Shown here: one piece after another, positions 1-8,013 of the stretch
Position numbering within the stretch: position 1 is the first letter of the stretch
Layout of the letters: every line of letters starts with the position of its first letter
Assembly (NCBI GenBank): GCA_032160705.1
Contig: JAVHVE010000024.1
Span: 1-64,000 of the forward strand
From: QHXM01 sp032160705
GTDB lineage: Bacteria > Acidobacteriota > Blastocatellia > Pyrinomonadales > Pyrinomonadaceae
DNA length: 64,000 nt
Direction of reading: 5' to 3'
Notes under the pieces: generated by a model
What the model saw: only the letters and a program-made list of their open reading frames with translations
What the model was told of the DNA's origin: nothing
Databases searched by the model: none
Translations under genes and position numbers: made by a program

Positions 1-125
1 AAGGTTCATGCCTGTGACGGAGAGAAACAGTTGCGGCTTCCGGCTGAGTTTGTGATAGAGGGACATATTGGATGACTCCGTTACGCAAACTTAGCTCTTG
101 AAGCCTTATCACGCAACAGGTCTAA

Positions 126-1421
126 TCTAACTGTGTTCCCAAAGAAGCTAATGTAATCAGTTGGAAGCAAGGTTCAACTGTTTACGTTAATTTCAGTAAT
201 CTCAATACTGAGCAACGTAGACAGGTTCAAATTGCCGTCAATTCTTGGAATACCGCAAATCAGACTAACGGTTCATACATCACGTTTTCAACGACTGCTC
301 CTCCAGCCGGATCAACTGGCCATATTCTTACATTTGAGGTTGGGCAAACCCAGACAAATCCTAGTACTGGCGTCGCACCTCCAGCGCAAGCTTCAACCCC
401 CACGCCTGACGCGAATGGCAATCGAACAAGTTCAACTATCACCTTTAGCAACACCGCAACACATGTAGGACCAGACGCAGTTACCCAGCAAAAGGCACTA
501 GATGAAACAACGTCAAGTGACATCTTCACAAAAGTTGCTTTGCATGAGATGGGACACACAATGGGCTTGGGTGAAACCACAATACCAGGTACTGGTGGTA
601 GTGGGGTTTGCGGTTCAAGCGGACAGATAGCAGGAGCATCTGTAATGAATGGGCTGTGCGGTGCAAACGACTGGGGGAATAATATGCCCACTTCAGTGTC
701 CGCATGTGATAACCAAGATGTTAATGCAGAAATACCTTATCAAACGCTACCGCCATCGTGCGGTGGTGAGCCGGAAAACACCAATTGCTGGGAGACTGGA
801 TGGCAAGGGGAATCCTGTTGTTATCAGCAAGGATGGGTTTGGGAAAACTGTCAGTGCGCCCGCCCTGCAAATAATGATGGCTCACCTATTCTAGTTGACA
901 TTTTGGGTAATGGCTTCAGCCTAACGAGTGGCTTAGGCGGCGTCATGTTTGACCTTAATTGTGATCAGGTGAAGGAGCGGTGGTCATGGACCACCGCTAA
1001 CTCAGATGACTCATGGCTCATCCTCGACCGCAACGGCAATGGCATCGTAGACAATGGGCGAGAACTGTTCGGTGACTATGCGCCTCAGTCACCCTCGTCA
1101 ACGCCTAACGGCTTTAGAGCCTTAGCAGAGTACGATAAGACCGTAAAAGGCGGTGACAACAACGGGGTGATAGATGAAGGAGATACCATTTTCTCCAACT
1201 TGCGGCTCTGGCAGGATACGAATCACAACGGGATTTCGGAGTCAGGAGAGTTGCATATGCTGCCAGAACTAGGTGTCGCCAAGCTAGAGCTTGATTATAA
1301 AGAGTCGAAGAGAGTTGACCAGTATGGCAATCAGTTTCGGTATCGAGCCAAAGTCAGAGATGCACATGATACGCAGGTAGGTCGCTGGGCTTGGGATGTG
1401 TTTCTGGTCTCTGCGCCATAA
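126..1421 (+). CDS. 5'-truncated matrixin-like metalloprotease with Ca-binding C-terminus
   Basis: The frame is open from just after a TAA at 123-125 to 1421, but it has no ATG, GTG or TTG before a TTG at 540 and no signal peptide, so the 5' end looks lost. The sequence before 540 is clearly protein-like (STVYVNFSNLNTEQRRQVQ, as in matrixin N-termini). The zinc motif HEMGHTMGLGE begins at codon 541-543. It fits HExxHxxGxx(H/D), but Glu stands at the third ligand position. A Met-turn (SVMNG) follows. The C-terminal third has D-x-N-x-N-G and D-N-N-x-V-I-D motifs typical of EF-hand-like calcium sites. Likely a secreted metzincin peptidase or its remnant. A frameshift near position 125 is the main alternative to truncation. 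Confidence 0.6.
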   Translation, partial: SNCVPKEANVISWKQGSTVYVNFSNLNTEQRRQVQIAVNSWNTANQTNGSYITFSTTAPPAGSTGHILTFEVGQTQTNPSTGVAPPAQASTPTPDANGNRTSSTITFSNTATHVGPDAVTQQKALDETTSSDIFTKVALHEMGHTMGLGETTIPGTGGSGVCGSSGQIAGASVMNGLCGANDWGNNMPTSVSACDNQDVNAEIPYQTLPPSCGGEPENTNCWETGWQGESCCYQQGWVWENCQCARPANNDGSPILVDILGNGFSLTSGLGGVMFDLNCDQVKERWSWTTANSDDSWLILDRNGNGIVDNGRELFGDYAPQSPSSTPNGFRALAEYDKTVKGGDNNGVIDEGDTIFSNLRLWQDTNHNGISESGELHMLPELGVAKLELDYKESKRVDQYGNQFRYRAKVRDAHDTQVGRWAWDVFLVSAP

Positions 1422-1450
1422 TGCGCTAGAGTTTAGTGCGTAATTCTTAA

Positions 1451-1482
1451 ATACCCGCAAGCAATTATGAGCTTGCGGGTAT
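1451..1482 (+). terminator. Rho-independent terminator
   Basis: A 12-bp perfect stem (ATACCCGCAAGC / GCTTGCGGGTAT) with an 8-nt loop is followed by a T-rich tail. It lies 30 nt after the metalloprotease stop. Confidence 0.85.
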
Positions 1483-1528
1483 TTTTTATTTGCAGTTAAA
1501 ATCCGCTTATCTCCCGACACTGTAATGT

Positions 1529-1795
1529 ATGTCACTAATTGAGCATCAAGTAGAAATTCGCACCGGGCGGCGCGACAATGATGGTCAGATACGCGTTTCC
1601 ATCTTTATGGATGAGCTGCTGGCGTTGACGCTCGAAGGGCACGGCGAGCGTGCGCCGACGCTCCTGTTGACGCTTGAGCAGGCGCACAGACTTCAGGACG
1701 CGCTCGCAGAGTTGACCCGGCGCGTGGAAAGTGTGGCGCACGAGCGGCAAACGGAAGCGTGGGAGGGCGAGGAGCGAAGGCGATTGGCGAGTTGA
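1529..1795 (+). CDS. Small hypothetical protein, 88 aa
   Basis: Unrecognised. The product is soluble and charged. Its first half looks like a beta-hairpin region (VEIRTGRRDNDGQIRVSIFM). Its second half looks helical (LTLEQAHRLQDALAELTRRV), ending in an acidic/basic tail. It sits between two strong hairpin terminators, so it is probably transcribed alone. No good Shine-Dalgarno sequence is visible in front of the ATG at 1529, which limits confidence. Base composition matches the flanks. Confidence 0.6.
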   Translation: MSLIEHQVEIRTGRRDNDGQIRVSIFMDELLALTLEGHGERAPTLLLTLEQAHRLQDALAELTRRVESVAHERQTEAWEGEERRRLAS

Positions 1796-1803
1796 AATGA
1801 GAA

Positions 1804-1839
1804 AAGGGCGACGCCGTTTTCGTGTCGGCGCACGCCCTT
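1804..1839. terminator. Bidirectional hairpin terminator
   Basis: An AAGGGCG...GCCG stem with its complement CGGC...CGCCCTT, flanked by A-rich and T-rich sides, lies between the convergent genes ending at 1795 (+) and 1871 (-). Confidence 0.7.
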
Positions 1840-1870
1840 CTTAATTTAGCTTACCCGCCAGCGGAAGCTT

Positions 1871-2269
1871 TTATTTCTTGAGCAGTGTGACTTCCACAGG
1901 CTCTGAGAGTGAATCAACCGGGATGACCATCTTGATCGGTTGATAGCCCTTGGCTTTGATGATTAGCGTCAGCTTGCCCATGTGAATCGGGGGCAACACG
2001 GCGACGCCTCTACTGTCCGTCGTATTCCAGGACTCGCAGAAAAAACCGTCCGTGCGCTCGGACTCTAATTTGGCGAAAATGTTTCCGATGGGGTTGCCGT
2101 TTTCGTCCTCGACGCGCAGGTCTAGACGACCGATGCCGTTGATTTCCTTGGGCGCACGACCCATGTTCGGGATGTCGTTGCTGTTCTGAGTTCCATTCTG
2201 CTGGCTCTGCCCGAGACTGAGACTGAAGGACGCTGCAATAATCAGCGCGGCGATGAATAACTTACGCAT
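1871..2269 (-). CDS. Secreted protein with carboxypeptidase-regulatory-like domain
   Basis: 132 aa. An N-terminal signal peptide (MRKLFIAALIIAASFSLSLG, cleavage near SLG-Q) is followed by a Gln/Asn-rich linker. A single beta-sandwich of the carboxypeptidase-regulatory-like / PEGA-like class then runs from about residue 48 to the end (GRLDLRVEDENGNPIGN ... LTLIIKAKGYQPIKMVIPV). Such domains are non-catalytic extracytoplasmic modules; no enzyme domain is present. A GA-rich Shine-Dalgarno (AGAAAAGAAATG) precedes the ATG. It ends against the hairpin at 1804-1839. The role is unknown beyond an exported beta-sandwich. Confidence 0.75.
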   Translation of the reverse strand: MRKLFIAALIIAASFSLSLGQSQQNGTQNSNDIPNMGRAPKEINGIGRLDLRVEDENGNPIGNIFAKLESERTDGFFCESWNTTDSRGVAVLPPIHMGKLTLIIKAKGYQPIKMVIPVDSLSEPVEVTLLKK

Positions 2270-2476
2270 TTCTTTTCTCGACTCCTAAATTTTGGCTATG
2301 ATGAGGTCGTTATACCGGGGGGCTGGCGGCGTTAATTCAGATGCCTGTTGAGCAATGGCCGTTGTCTGCCACGCACCTTTGATTATACAGCCATTCAGGG
2401 AAATTGAAAGATTTAAATGCGTTTCTGTTAAACACCTCTGCGTTTAATTTTCAGCCATGCTCTCAAGGAGAAAAAC

Positions 2477-3805
2477 GTGAAGAAAACATTGGTCTCCCTG
2501 TTCATCATTCTCTCGCTTTGCCCGAATTTTGCCAGCGCGCAGACCGGCTCGTCCGCTCAGAAACGTAATTCCCTGATCTTCATCAAGGCCGGACGGCTCG
2601 TGGATGTTCGCGCGGGGCGCGTTCTCGAAAATCAGGGTATCTTGATTGAGAATGATCGCATCAAGGCGGTTGGCCCATTTGACAGCCGTCTCGCGCTCAT
2701 TCCTCAGGGGGCGCGCATCATAGACCTCTCAAAAGCGACCGTGTTGCCCGGCCTCTCTGACTGTCACACGCACGTGCTCCTGCAAGGCGACATCACGGCG
2801 GCTGACTACGACGAGCAACTGCTCAAAGAATCCATCCCTTATCGCACCATCCGCGCAACGGTTGCCGCGCGCACAGCCTTGATGAACGGTTTTACGGCAT
2901 TGCGCGATCTGGAAACAGAAGGCGCGATGTATGCCGATGTGGATGTCAAAGTGGCTATCAACCGAGGCGTCATTCCGGGGCCGCGCATGTTTGTTTCAAC
3001 ACGCGCATTTTCGGCGACGGGCATGTACCCGCTCTCAGGTTATTCATGGGAGTTGAAAATGCCGGAAGGCGTGCAGATTGTTGACGGCGCGGACAACATT
3101 CGCCGCGCCGTGCGCGAGCAGGTCAAGTATGGCGCAGACTGGATCAAGTTTTACGCCGACCGTCGTTACTTTATGAAAGACGGTCAGCTTCACAGTTGGG
3201 TGAATTTCACGGATGAAGAGATGAAGGCTCTGGTGGATGAGTCGCACCGGCTGGGTCGTCGTGTGGCCGCGCACGCGATGGGACGCGATGGCATCGAAGC
3301 ATCGCTCCGCGCTGGCGTTGATTCTATAGAGCACGGCTATGGGCTGGATGAAGAGTTGATGGACAGGATGGTCAAGCAGGGCGTGTACTGGTGTCCGACG
3401 ATCTACGTTGGTGTTTATGTCGCGGAGGGGCGCGCGGCGGCTGGCGCTCCAATCTGGCTCACGATGCGCGACCTCGAAGCCAAAGCCTTTGGCATCGCCG
3501 TGCGCAAAGGCGTCAAGATAGCTTACGGGACGGACGTGGGCGGTTTTGCCTGGACGGAGAATCAAGCCAAAGAGTTTGCCTACATGGTGCGCTACGGGAT
3601 GACGCCGATGCAGGCGATTCAATCGGCGACGACCGTTGCCGCAGAGCTTTTGGAAAGGCCAAACGACATGGGCGCGATTGAAGTCGGGAAATACGCCGAC
3701 ATCGTCGCGGTCGCGGGCGATCCCGTTAAAGACATCACGGAACTTGAGCGCGTGCGCTTCGTCATGAAAGGCGGCGAAGTGGTGAGAAATGATTTCGGTC
3801 GCTGA
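2477..3805 (+). CDS. Secreted metal-dependent amidohydrolase (imidazolonepropionase/prolidase-like)
   Basis: 442 aa, starting at GTG 2477 behind AAGGAG. A signal peptide (MKKTLVSLFIILSLCPNFASA) is followed by the split beta-sandwich and TIM barrel of the amidohydrolase superfamily. Metal ligands are visible: DCHTHV (H97, H99), a Lys in DWIKFY (about 224, candidate carboxylated bridge), AAHAMG (H266), IEHGYG (H286) and the C-terminal GTDVGG Asp. All five positions expected of a binuclear enzyme are present, so it should be active. The family includes exported Xaa-Pro dipeptidases and imidazolonepropionase-like hydrolases; the true substrate cannot be read from sequence. It appears monocistronic, with an inverted repeat at 3857 downstream. 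Confidence 0.88.
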   Translation: MKKTLVSLFIILSLCPNFASAQTGSSAQKRNSLIFIKAGRLVDVRAGRVLENQGILIENDRIKAVGPFDSRLALIPQGARIIDLSKATVLPGLSDCHTHVLLQGDITAADYDEQLLKESIPYRTIRATVAARTALMNGFTALRDLETEGAMYADVDVKVAINRGVIPGPRMFVSTRAFSATGMYPLSGYSWELKMPEGVQIVDGADNIRRAVREQVKYGADWIKFYADRRYFMKDGQLHSWVNFTDEEMKALVDESHRLGRRVAAHAMGRDGIEASLRAGVDSIEHGYGLDEELMDRMVKQGVYWCPTIYVGVYVAEGRAAAGAPIWLTMRDLEAKAFGIAVRKGVKIAYGTDVGGFAWTENQAKEFAYMVRYGMTPMQAIQSATTVAAELLERPNDMGAIEVGKYADIVAVAGDPVKDITELERVRFVMKGGEVVRNDFGR

Positions 3806-3856
3806 CGCTTGCCCGATTAAGATTTTCGCGCGACACTGAGAGGCGTTTAATAAAAC

Positions 3857-3932
3857 TGTAGGGGCAGGGACAATTACTCTGCCCGGATGGTTACGTAATA
3901 AGGCGGCAAGAGGACTTGTCCCTGCCCCTACA
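3857..3932. repeat. Intergenic palindromic element (17-bp inverted repeat)
   Basis: TGTAGGGGCAGGGACAA at 3857-3873 is perfectly complementary to 3916-3932, enclosing 42 nt. It encodes nothing and resembles REP/MITE-like intergenic palindromes. It may also form an mRNA hairpin after the amidohydrolase gene. Confidence 0.75.
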
Positions 3933-3959
3933 TTAATATGGTGAGCGGGAGAAGTAGTT

Positions 3960-4847
3960 TTGAGTACGAAGGAAATTTACGCCGACGATGCTAGCTCGGA
4001 AGAGAAACCCGGCAGGCGATTGATTTTCATCTTCCTGGCCGTCCTGCTCGCCGTGTGCGTGCTGGGAGCGGCGGCTTACTTCATCGCAAGAAACAGGGCA
4101 GCACGCTTGAGCAGCGCTGGTGCGCCCGCCGTCCCGCCTCTATCTAACGAAGTGCCGTCAACAGCACCTGCGGTGGGGAAATCGTGGAAAATCGCGGGCG
4201 CGCTTACCGAAGCCTGCACTTGCTCCGTGCCGTGTTCCTGCAACTTCGGCCAAGGGCCGTCGCCGCATTCTTACTGCTACCCGTTCTATTCCTATCACAT
4301 TCGCAAAGGAAACTACGGCGACATTGTGCTCGACGATTTGCACTTCGGTTCAGCCGATCTGCGCGGCGGGCGGCACATGTTCATGGACGAGCGCGCCGAC
4401 GAACGCCAGCGCGAAGCATTGCGCGTTATTATGGCGCGCGTCGTCGAGCGCGTTTCGGCTGAAGACGCGGAGAAGAAAGCGAAAGAGATTTCGGGAGAGA
4501 TACGCTACACGCGGGTCGAGCAAGAGTACACTGAGCGGAAGAATCTCTTGAAGGTGGCGGGCATGGGCGAGTTTGCCGCCGATTACGTCATGGGTCTGGA
4601 CAAGTCTGCTCCCATCGTCGTCCGCAACAACACGACCTGGCGCATCTTTGAGGCGATCAAAGCCAAGACGAGCGCATACAAGGTCAAGGTCGGGCGCGAC
4701 ATGGTGGACACAGAGGACACGAACAGCAATCAGGGCGACTTCGAGTATACGGACGCGATGAATTTCGGCGGCGCGGTGCGCTGGAACTGCGGCGCATGCG
4801 CCAATCGCATGGCGCACGGCGATGGCGAGCAGTCATGCCATAAATAA
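3960..4847 (+). CDS. Membrane-anchored DUF1326 protein
   Basis: 295 aa, starting at TTG 3960. The N-terminus is a short cytoplasmic tail, a single transmembrane helix at about 20-43 (LIFIFLAVLLAVCVLGAAAYFI) and a Pro/Ala linker. The rest is a DUF1326 domain beginning WKIAGALTEACTCSVPCSCNFG. The Cys-rich EACTC-x3-C-x-C signature and the later YCYPFYSYHI are diagnostic of this family, whose biochemical role is unknown; metal binding by the cysteines is an inference. Most DUF1326 proteins lack the membrane anchor. A C-terminal WNCGACANRM adds two more Cys. It stands alone between the 3857 palindrome and a small gene pair. Confidence 0.82.
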   Translation: MSTKEIYADDASSEEKPGRRLIFIFLAVLLAVCVLGAAAYFIARNRAARLSSAGAPAVPPLSNEVPSTAPAVGKSWKIAGALTEACTCSVPCSCNFGQGPSPHSYCYPFYSYHIRKGNYGDIVLDDLHFGSADLRGGRHMFMDERADERQREALRVIMARVVERVSAEDAEKKAKEISGEIRYTRVEQEYTERKNLLKVAGMGEFAADYVMGLDKSAPIVVRNNTTWRIFEAIKAKTSAYKVKVGRDMVDTEDTNSNQGDFEYTDAMNFGGAVRWNCGACANRMAHGDGEQSCHK

Positions 4848-4898
4848 GCAAATGATGAAGTATATTTTGGATATTAATTTCTTACTTGCGGAGAGGTT

Positions 4899-5045
4899 AT
4901 GAAGAGAGCGAAAGATATTAAAGAACTCAGGGTTGAGCGCCCGCCGCGCGCTAAGGTATCGGAGAAGGAAGCCTTGAAGCGAATGAAAGAATTTCCTAAG
5001 CGGAAGGAGAAGTTCATTGCCACTGTTAGAACGGGCAAGAGTTGA
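4899..5045 (+). CDS. Small basic protein, possible antitoxin-like partner
   Basis: 48 aa, ATG at 4899 behind GGAGAGG. The product is very basic and probably helical (KVSEKEALKRMKEFPKRKEK) and ends in RTGKS. It overlaps the next gene by 29 nt, which suggests translational coupling. The small basic first gene plus about 110-aa second gene resembles type II toxin-antitoxin organisation, but neither product belongs to a toxin family I recognise. Function unassigned. Confidence 0.5.
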   Translation: MKRAKDIKELRVERPPRAKVSEKEALKRMKEFPKRKEKFIATVRTGKS

Positions 5046-5349
5046 ACTTTATTTGCCTGATTTGCCGACAGCAGCCTATCAGAATCTGCTTGATGCTTTC
5101 GATCAAGAATTCACCTATGCATTTGGCGGCTGCACCATTGTTCGCGGACTCAGTGGCAGCTATCTTTCTCGCGCTGGAGTGAAAACACCGGACCGTATTA
5201 ATCTGATTTACACTGATCTTCCCCTAGCGTTGTCAACAAATCTTGAGAGTGTGGCCAGATACGCTGAAGAATTGAAACAGGTAGCGTTTGAGTCATTGGC
5301 GGAAGAAACCGTGCTGGTTGTCGTGACACAGGTTTATCACGCGGCCTAA
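5017..5349 (+). CDS. Hypothetical protein coupled to 4899 gene
   Basis: 110 aa, starting at TTG 5017 inside the end of the upstream small gene. The product looks alpha/beta and soluble (ARVELYLPDLPTAAYQNLLD ... EETVLVVVTQVYHAA) with a central Gly-rich turn (FGGCTIVRGLSGSYLSR). No catalytic motif is evident. The overlap with the 48-aa gene implies co-translation. It could be the effector of a two-gene module, but that rests only on gene arrangement. Confidence 0.6.
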   Translation: MPLLERARVELYLPDLPTAAYQNLLDAFDQEFTYAFGGCTIVRGLSGSYLSRAGVKTPDRINLIYTDLPLALSTNLESVARYAEELKQVAFESLAEETVLVVVTQVYHAA

Positions 5350-5389
5350 GATACCTCTTTCAACCTTTCTATTATTGGAGGTGTTTCAG

Positions 5390-5665
5390 ATGACATTGGT
5401 TGATCTAATCATCTTGCTTCTCGTCGCAGGATTATGCGGCGCGTTGGGGCAGGCCATCAGTGGTTTTTCGCGCGGGGGCTGTCTGGTAGCAATCGCGCTC
5501 GGCTTCATCGGCGCAATCATCGGCATGTGGCTCGCGCGCTCGCTCAAGTTGCCGGAGTTGTACATGCTCGACATCGGCGGAACGAGATTCCCCATCATCT
5601 GGTCTATCATCGGCGCAACCCTCTTCGTCGCCGTTATCGGGCTCATCACACGCAGAAGGGGATGA
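5390..5665 (+). CDS. GlsB/YeaQ/YmgE-family small membrane protein
   Basis: 91 aa from ATG 5390, chosen because GGAGG lies 9 nt upstream; an in-frame TTG at 5375 lies within that Shine-Dalgarno. Three hydrophobic segments with Gly-rich faces (LIILLLVAGLCGALGQAI; LVAIALGFIGAIIGMWLA; IIWSIIGATLFVAVIGLI) match the transglycosylase-associated / GlsB stress-protein family. A short basic tail RRRG ends the protein. Members are induced by envelope stress in other bacteria, and the molecular role is not known. A second paralogue lies at 41662. A heptamer-repeat hairpin follows directly. Confidence 0.85.
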   Translation: MTLVDLIILLLVAGLCGALGQAISGFSRGGCLVAIALGFIGAIIGMWLARSLKLPELYMLDIGGTRFPIIWSIIGATLFVAVIGLITRRRG

Positions 5666-5671
5666 CGAAAA

Positions 5672-5780
5672 GCAGGAGTCAGAACACAGGAGTCAGAAGT
5701 CAGAATAAAAGAAAATCTGTAAACGTGGTTCTCAGCCTGATCCCTTCTGACTCCTGACTTCTGTCTTCTATATTCTGCTC
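5672..5780. repeat. Heptamer-repeat hairpin (word AGTCAGA)
   Basis: The left arm holds period-7 copies (AGTCAGA AGTCAGA, GGAGTCAGAACA). The right arm holds the complement (TTCTGACTCCTGACTTCTG). The loop contains GGTTCTCAGCC, which recurs as its complement in the element at 17355. Non-coding; one of a family of such hairpins in this window. Confidence 0.7.
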
Positions 5781-5895
5781 TTCCCCTTCCTCCTTGATTT
5801 TTTTCGTCCATCAGTTACACTCACCCGAAAAGCAACAGTTGCTCTTCCCGGTCTTGATTTGAAACGTCTCGCGTGTTTGGGTCTGCAAACCCTCA

Positions 5896-7635
5896 ATGCG
5901 CCCGGTAGTTTTTTCTGCTGTTATGACCGCTGTTTTATTCAAACCCCGCAGACCGCACGGTGCGCCTGATCTCTCAGAATATCGCAAACGCTATCCGCTG
6001 ACGGTGGCCAGCTTCGCCGCGCTTGGGAATCGTGAAGCGTGGCTTGATCGTATCTGGGAACTGGATGCCCGGTGGCGGCAAGCGTTGGAAAGCGAAAGGA
6101 GAGCGCAGGAAGCCGTTGTCAGCGGCGCGCCGCCTGCCAATCTTTCAATCGAAGGCGAGTTTGAGATTATCTATGCGGGCGGCGTGGTGGGCTTGTTGCA
6201 CGCTGCCACAATTGCTTGCCGCTACCAGCGCCGCGTGCTGGTCTTTGACGAGGGCGCGGTCGGGCAGACGATGCGTGACTGGAATATTTCTGACGACGAT
6301 CTGCGTGCGCTTGAGCGCGCAGGGCTTTTCACCAGAGAAGAGATTGAAGCTGCGGTGGTCAATCGTTATCGCTCAGGTTTCGTTAAATTCCACGACAAGG
6401 GATCGCGCGTCAAAACTCCGCCGCTCTGGATAGACGGCGTGCTGGACATTGCGGTCGAGTCGAACCGGCTGCTCGCGTTAGCCTCCGCAAAGCTTGAGGC
6501 GTCTGAGACCGATTCCGCACTGATTGGCGGTCTGCGCTTTGTGCGTTGTTATGTCCAACCTGATCGCGTGGTGGTCGAAGCCCAAGACACACGCACCGGA
6601 AAACGAAGTTTGTTCGCGGCGCGTCTTTTCGTTGATGCGACGAATACCGGGTCATTAGTTTCGCGGCAATTGAATGACGCGCACTCGATAACGCATGTCT
6701 GTCCGACAGTGGGGACTGTTTCGCGTGGCTTCACGCGGGGGACAGAAACCGGTCAGGTGGATTTCACTGTTGGCGAAATTTTAGTCAGCAACGAAGATGC
6801 GCGCGATCATCGTCAACTGATCTGGGAAGGCTTTGCCGGGAGTCCTGCGCGCGACGAGTACACCACTCGTCTCTTCTTTTACGACGCGGTGAATTCACCT
6901 GCGGACAAATCCTTGCTCGCGCTCTTCGAGCGATACTTCGAGCAATTGCCGAGCTACAAACGCACGGGCGCGCAGTGGCGTGTGGTCAAACCCGTCTTCG
7001 GGCACACGCCAGCCTTCAACGCGCAGAGGCTGTCCGACCATCGCAGGCGCACGGCGGAAAATCGCGTGTTGCTCATTGGCGATGCGGCGGGGAGGGTCAG
7101 CCCGCTCACCTTCAATGGGTTCGGCGCGCATGTGCGTGCGCTGCGATCACAGACGCACCTGACGGAGCTTGCCCTCAAGGCTGATCTGCTGGACGCATCT
7201 TCGCTCTCCGAGATTAACGCGCGCGCGCCGCGCGTCGCGCAATTGACGAGTCTCGCAGAGTTCCTGCGTCCGACAGCGAAAAGCGCGCCTTCAACCGTCA
7301 ACGAAACCTTGAACGCCGTGATGGCTGCGTTGCACTCTCTGGACGAGCGCGTGCGCCGCGAGCTTTTTCAGGATCGCATGAGTTTCAGCGCGCTCAAGCG
7401 ACTCTTGAGCCGCACGGCCAAGCTCTACCCACGCATCTTCCAGCGCGTGCGCGAACACCTCGGCGCACGCGGCACGTTCTGGTGGCTCGCCAACATCACC
7501 GCAGCCGCCTTCAGCGAACGGCGGCATCCGCGTCTTTCGTCGAAAGATGAAGACCAATCGGAAGAGGCCGCGCGCGAATTTGCCCGCCACGTCCAACTCT
7601 ACAAAAATCAAGATGGTGCGGACGGTTATCGCTAA
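5896..7635 (+). CDS. FAD-dependent oxidoreductase, lycopene-cyclase/geranylgeranyl-reductase-like
   Basis: 579 aa from ATG 5896 (an in-frame ATG at 5926 is possible). An unusual 85-residue N-terminal extension precedes a degenerate dinucleotide-binding beta-alpha-beta (FEIIYAGGVVGLLHAATIA, with Asp118/Glu119 at the strand end). A second flavin motif, VLLIGDAAGRVSPLTFNGFG at about 393-412, is the one seen in the lycopene cyclase / geranylgeranyl reductase / p-hydroxybenzoate-hydroxylase fold. LFVDATNTGS marks the middle ATG-like motif. The last 150 residues are helical. Substrate unknown; carotenoid genes are not nearby. The start of the GxGxxG motif is altered (Y-A-G-G-V-V-G), so binding should be tested. 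It ends in a strong hairpin. Confidence 0.72.
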   Translation: MRPVVFSAVMTAVLFKPRRPHGAPDLSEYRKRYPLTVASFAALGNREAWLDRIWELDARWRQALESERRAQEAVVSGAPPANLSIEGEFEIIYAGGVVGLLHAATIACRYQRRVLVFDEGAVGQTMRDWNISDDDLRALERAGLFTREEIEAAVVNRYRSGFVKFHDKGSRVKTPPLWIDGVLDIAVESNRLLALASAKLEASETDSALIGGLRFVRCYVQPDRVVVEAQDTRTGKRSLFAARLFVDATNTGSLVSRQLNDAHSITHVCPTVGTVSRGFTRGTETGQVDFTVGEILVSNEDARDHRQLIWEGFAGSPARDEYTTRLFFYDAVNSPADKSLLALFERYFEQLPSYKRTGAQWRVVKPVFGHTPAFNAQRLSDHRRRTAENRVLLIGDAAGRVSPLTFNGFGAHVRALRSQTHLTELALKADLLDASSLSEINARAPRVAQLTSLAEFLRPTAKSAPSTVNETLNAVMAALHSLDERVRRELFQDRMSFSALKRLLSRTAKLYPRIFQRVREHLGARGTFWWLANITAAAFSERRHPRLSSKDEDQSEEAAREFARHVQLYKNQDGADGYR

Positions 7636-7649
7636 CCGTCTGCACCATC
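7612..7649 (+). terminator. Long hairpin at 3' end of flavoprotein gene
   Basis: GATGGTGCGGACGGTT pairs with AACCGTCTGCACCATC across a 6-nt loop (one mismatch). It overlaps the last codons and stop of the flavoprotein gene. Confidence 0.65.
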
Positions 7650-7726
7650 TTCATCAAATGTGAATTACTCAACGCCTTCGCACGTTCATTGAGCATTCAC
7701 TGTCAGTAACAATCAAGCAGAATCAA

Positions 7727-7746
7727 GGGCGCGGTTTTGCGCGCCC
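7727..7746. terminator. Hairpin between convergent genes
   Basis: GGGCGCG / CGCGCCC stem with a 6-nt loop, followed on the plus strand by TGCTCTTGTTTGTT. It lies between the flavoprotein (+) and the repeat protein (-). Confidence 0.6.
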
Positions 7747-7767
7747 TGCTCTTGTTTGTTACGCGGT

Positions 7768-7983
7768 CTAGTCGCCGCCGCCCGGAGGCGGCGGATCGCC
7801 TGTTGCTCCGCCACCTGGCGGAGGCGGATCACCCTCATTAGCTACGCCTGCGTCTCCACCACCCGGAGGCGGTGGGTCGCCTGTTTCTCCGCCACCCGGC
7901 GGAGGCGGATCACCCGGATTTACGACTGAATCTCCACCGCCTGGCGGTGGTGGGTCGCCGTATTTATCTTGATCTTTCATCAT
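7768..7983 (-). CDS. Small protein of five GDPPPPGGG repeats
   Basis: 71 aa, starting at the double ATG near 7983 behind AAGGAG. After MMKDQDKY the protein is almost wholly five copies of GDPPPPGGG, separated by short variable linkers (DSVVNP, ET, DAGVANE, AT). There is no signal peptide, Cys or hydrophobic segment. The start lies 30 nt after the stop of the kinase-TPR gene, on the same strand and with its own strong ribosome site, so co-transcription is likely. Polyproline runs would stall ribosomes without EF-P. Possible roles are a ligand for a proline-recognition module, a kinase-TPR partner, or a precursor peptide. None is proven and no family is recognised. Confidence 0.7.
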   Translation of the reverse strand: MMKDQDKYGDPPPPGGGDSVVNPGDPPPPGGGETGDPPPPGGGDAGVANEGDPPPPGGGATGDPPPPGGGD

Positions 7984-8013
7984 GGTAGTTTCTCCTTCGT
8001 TGGTTGAGGTGAG

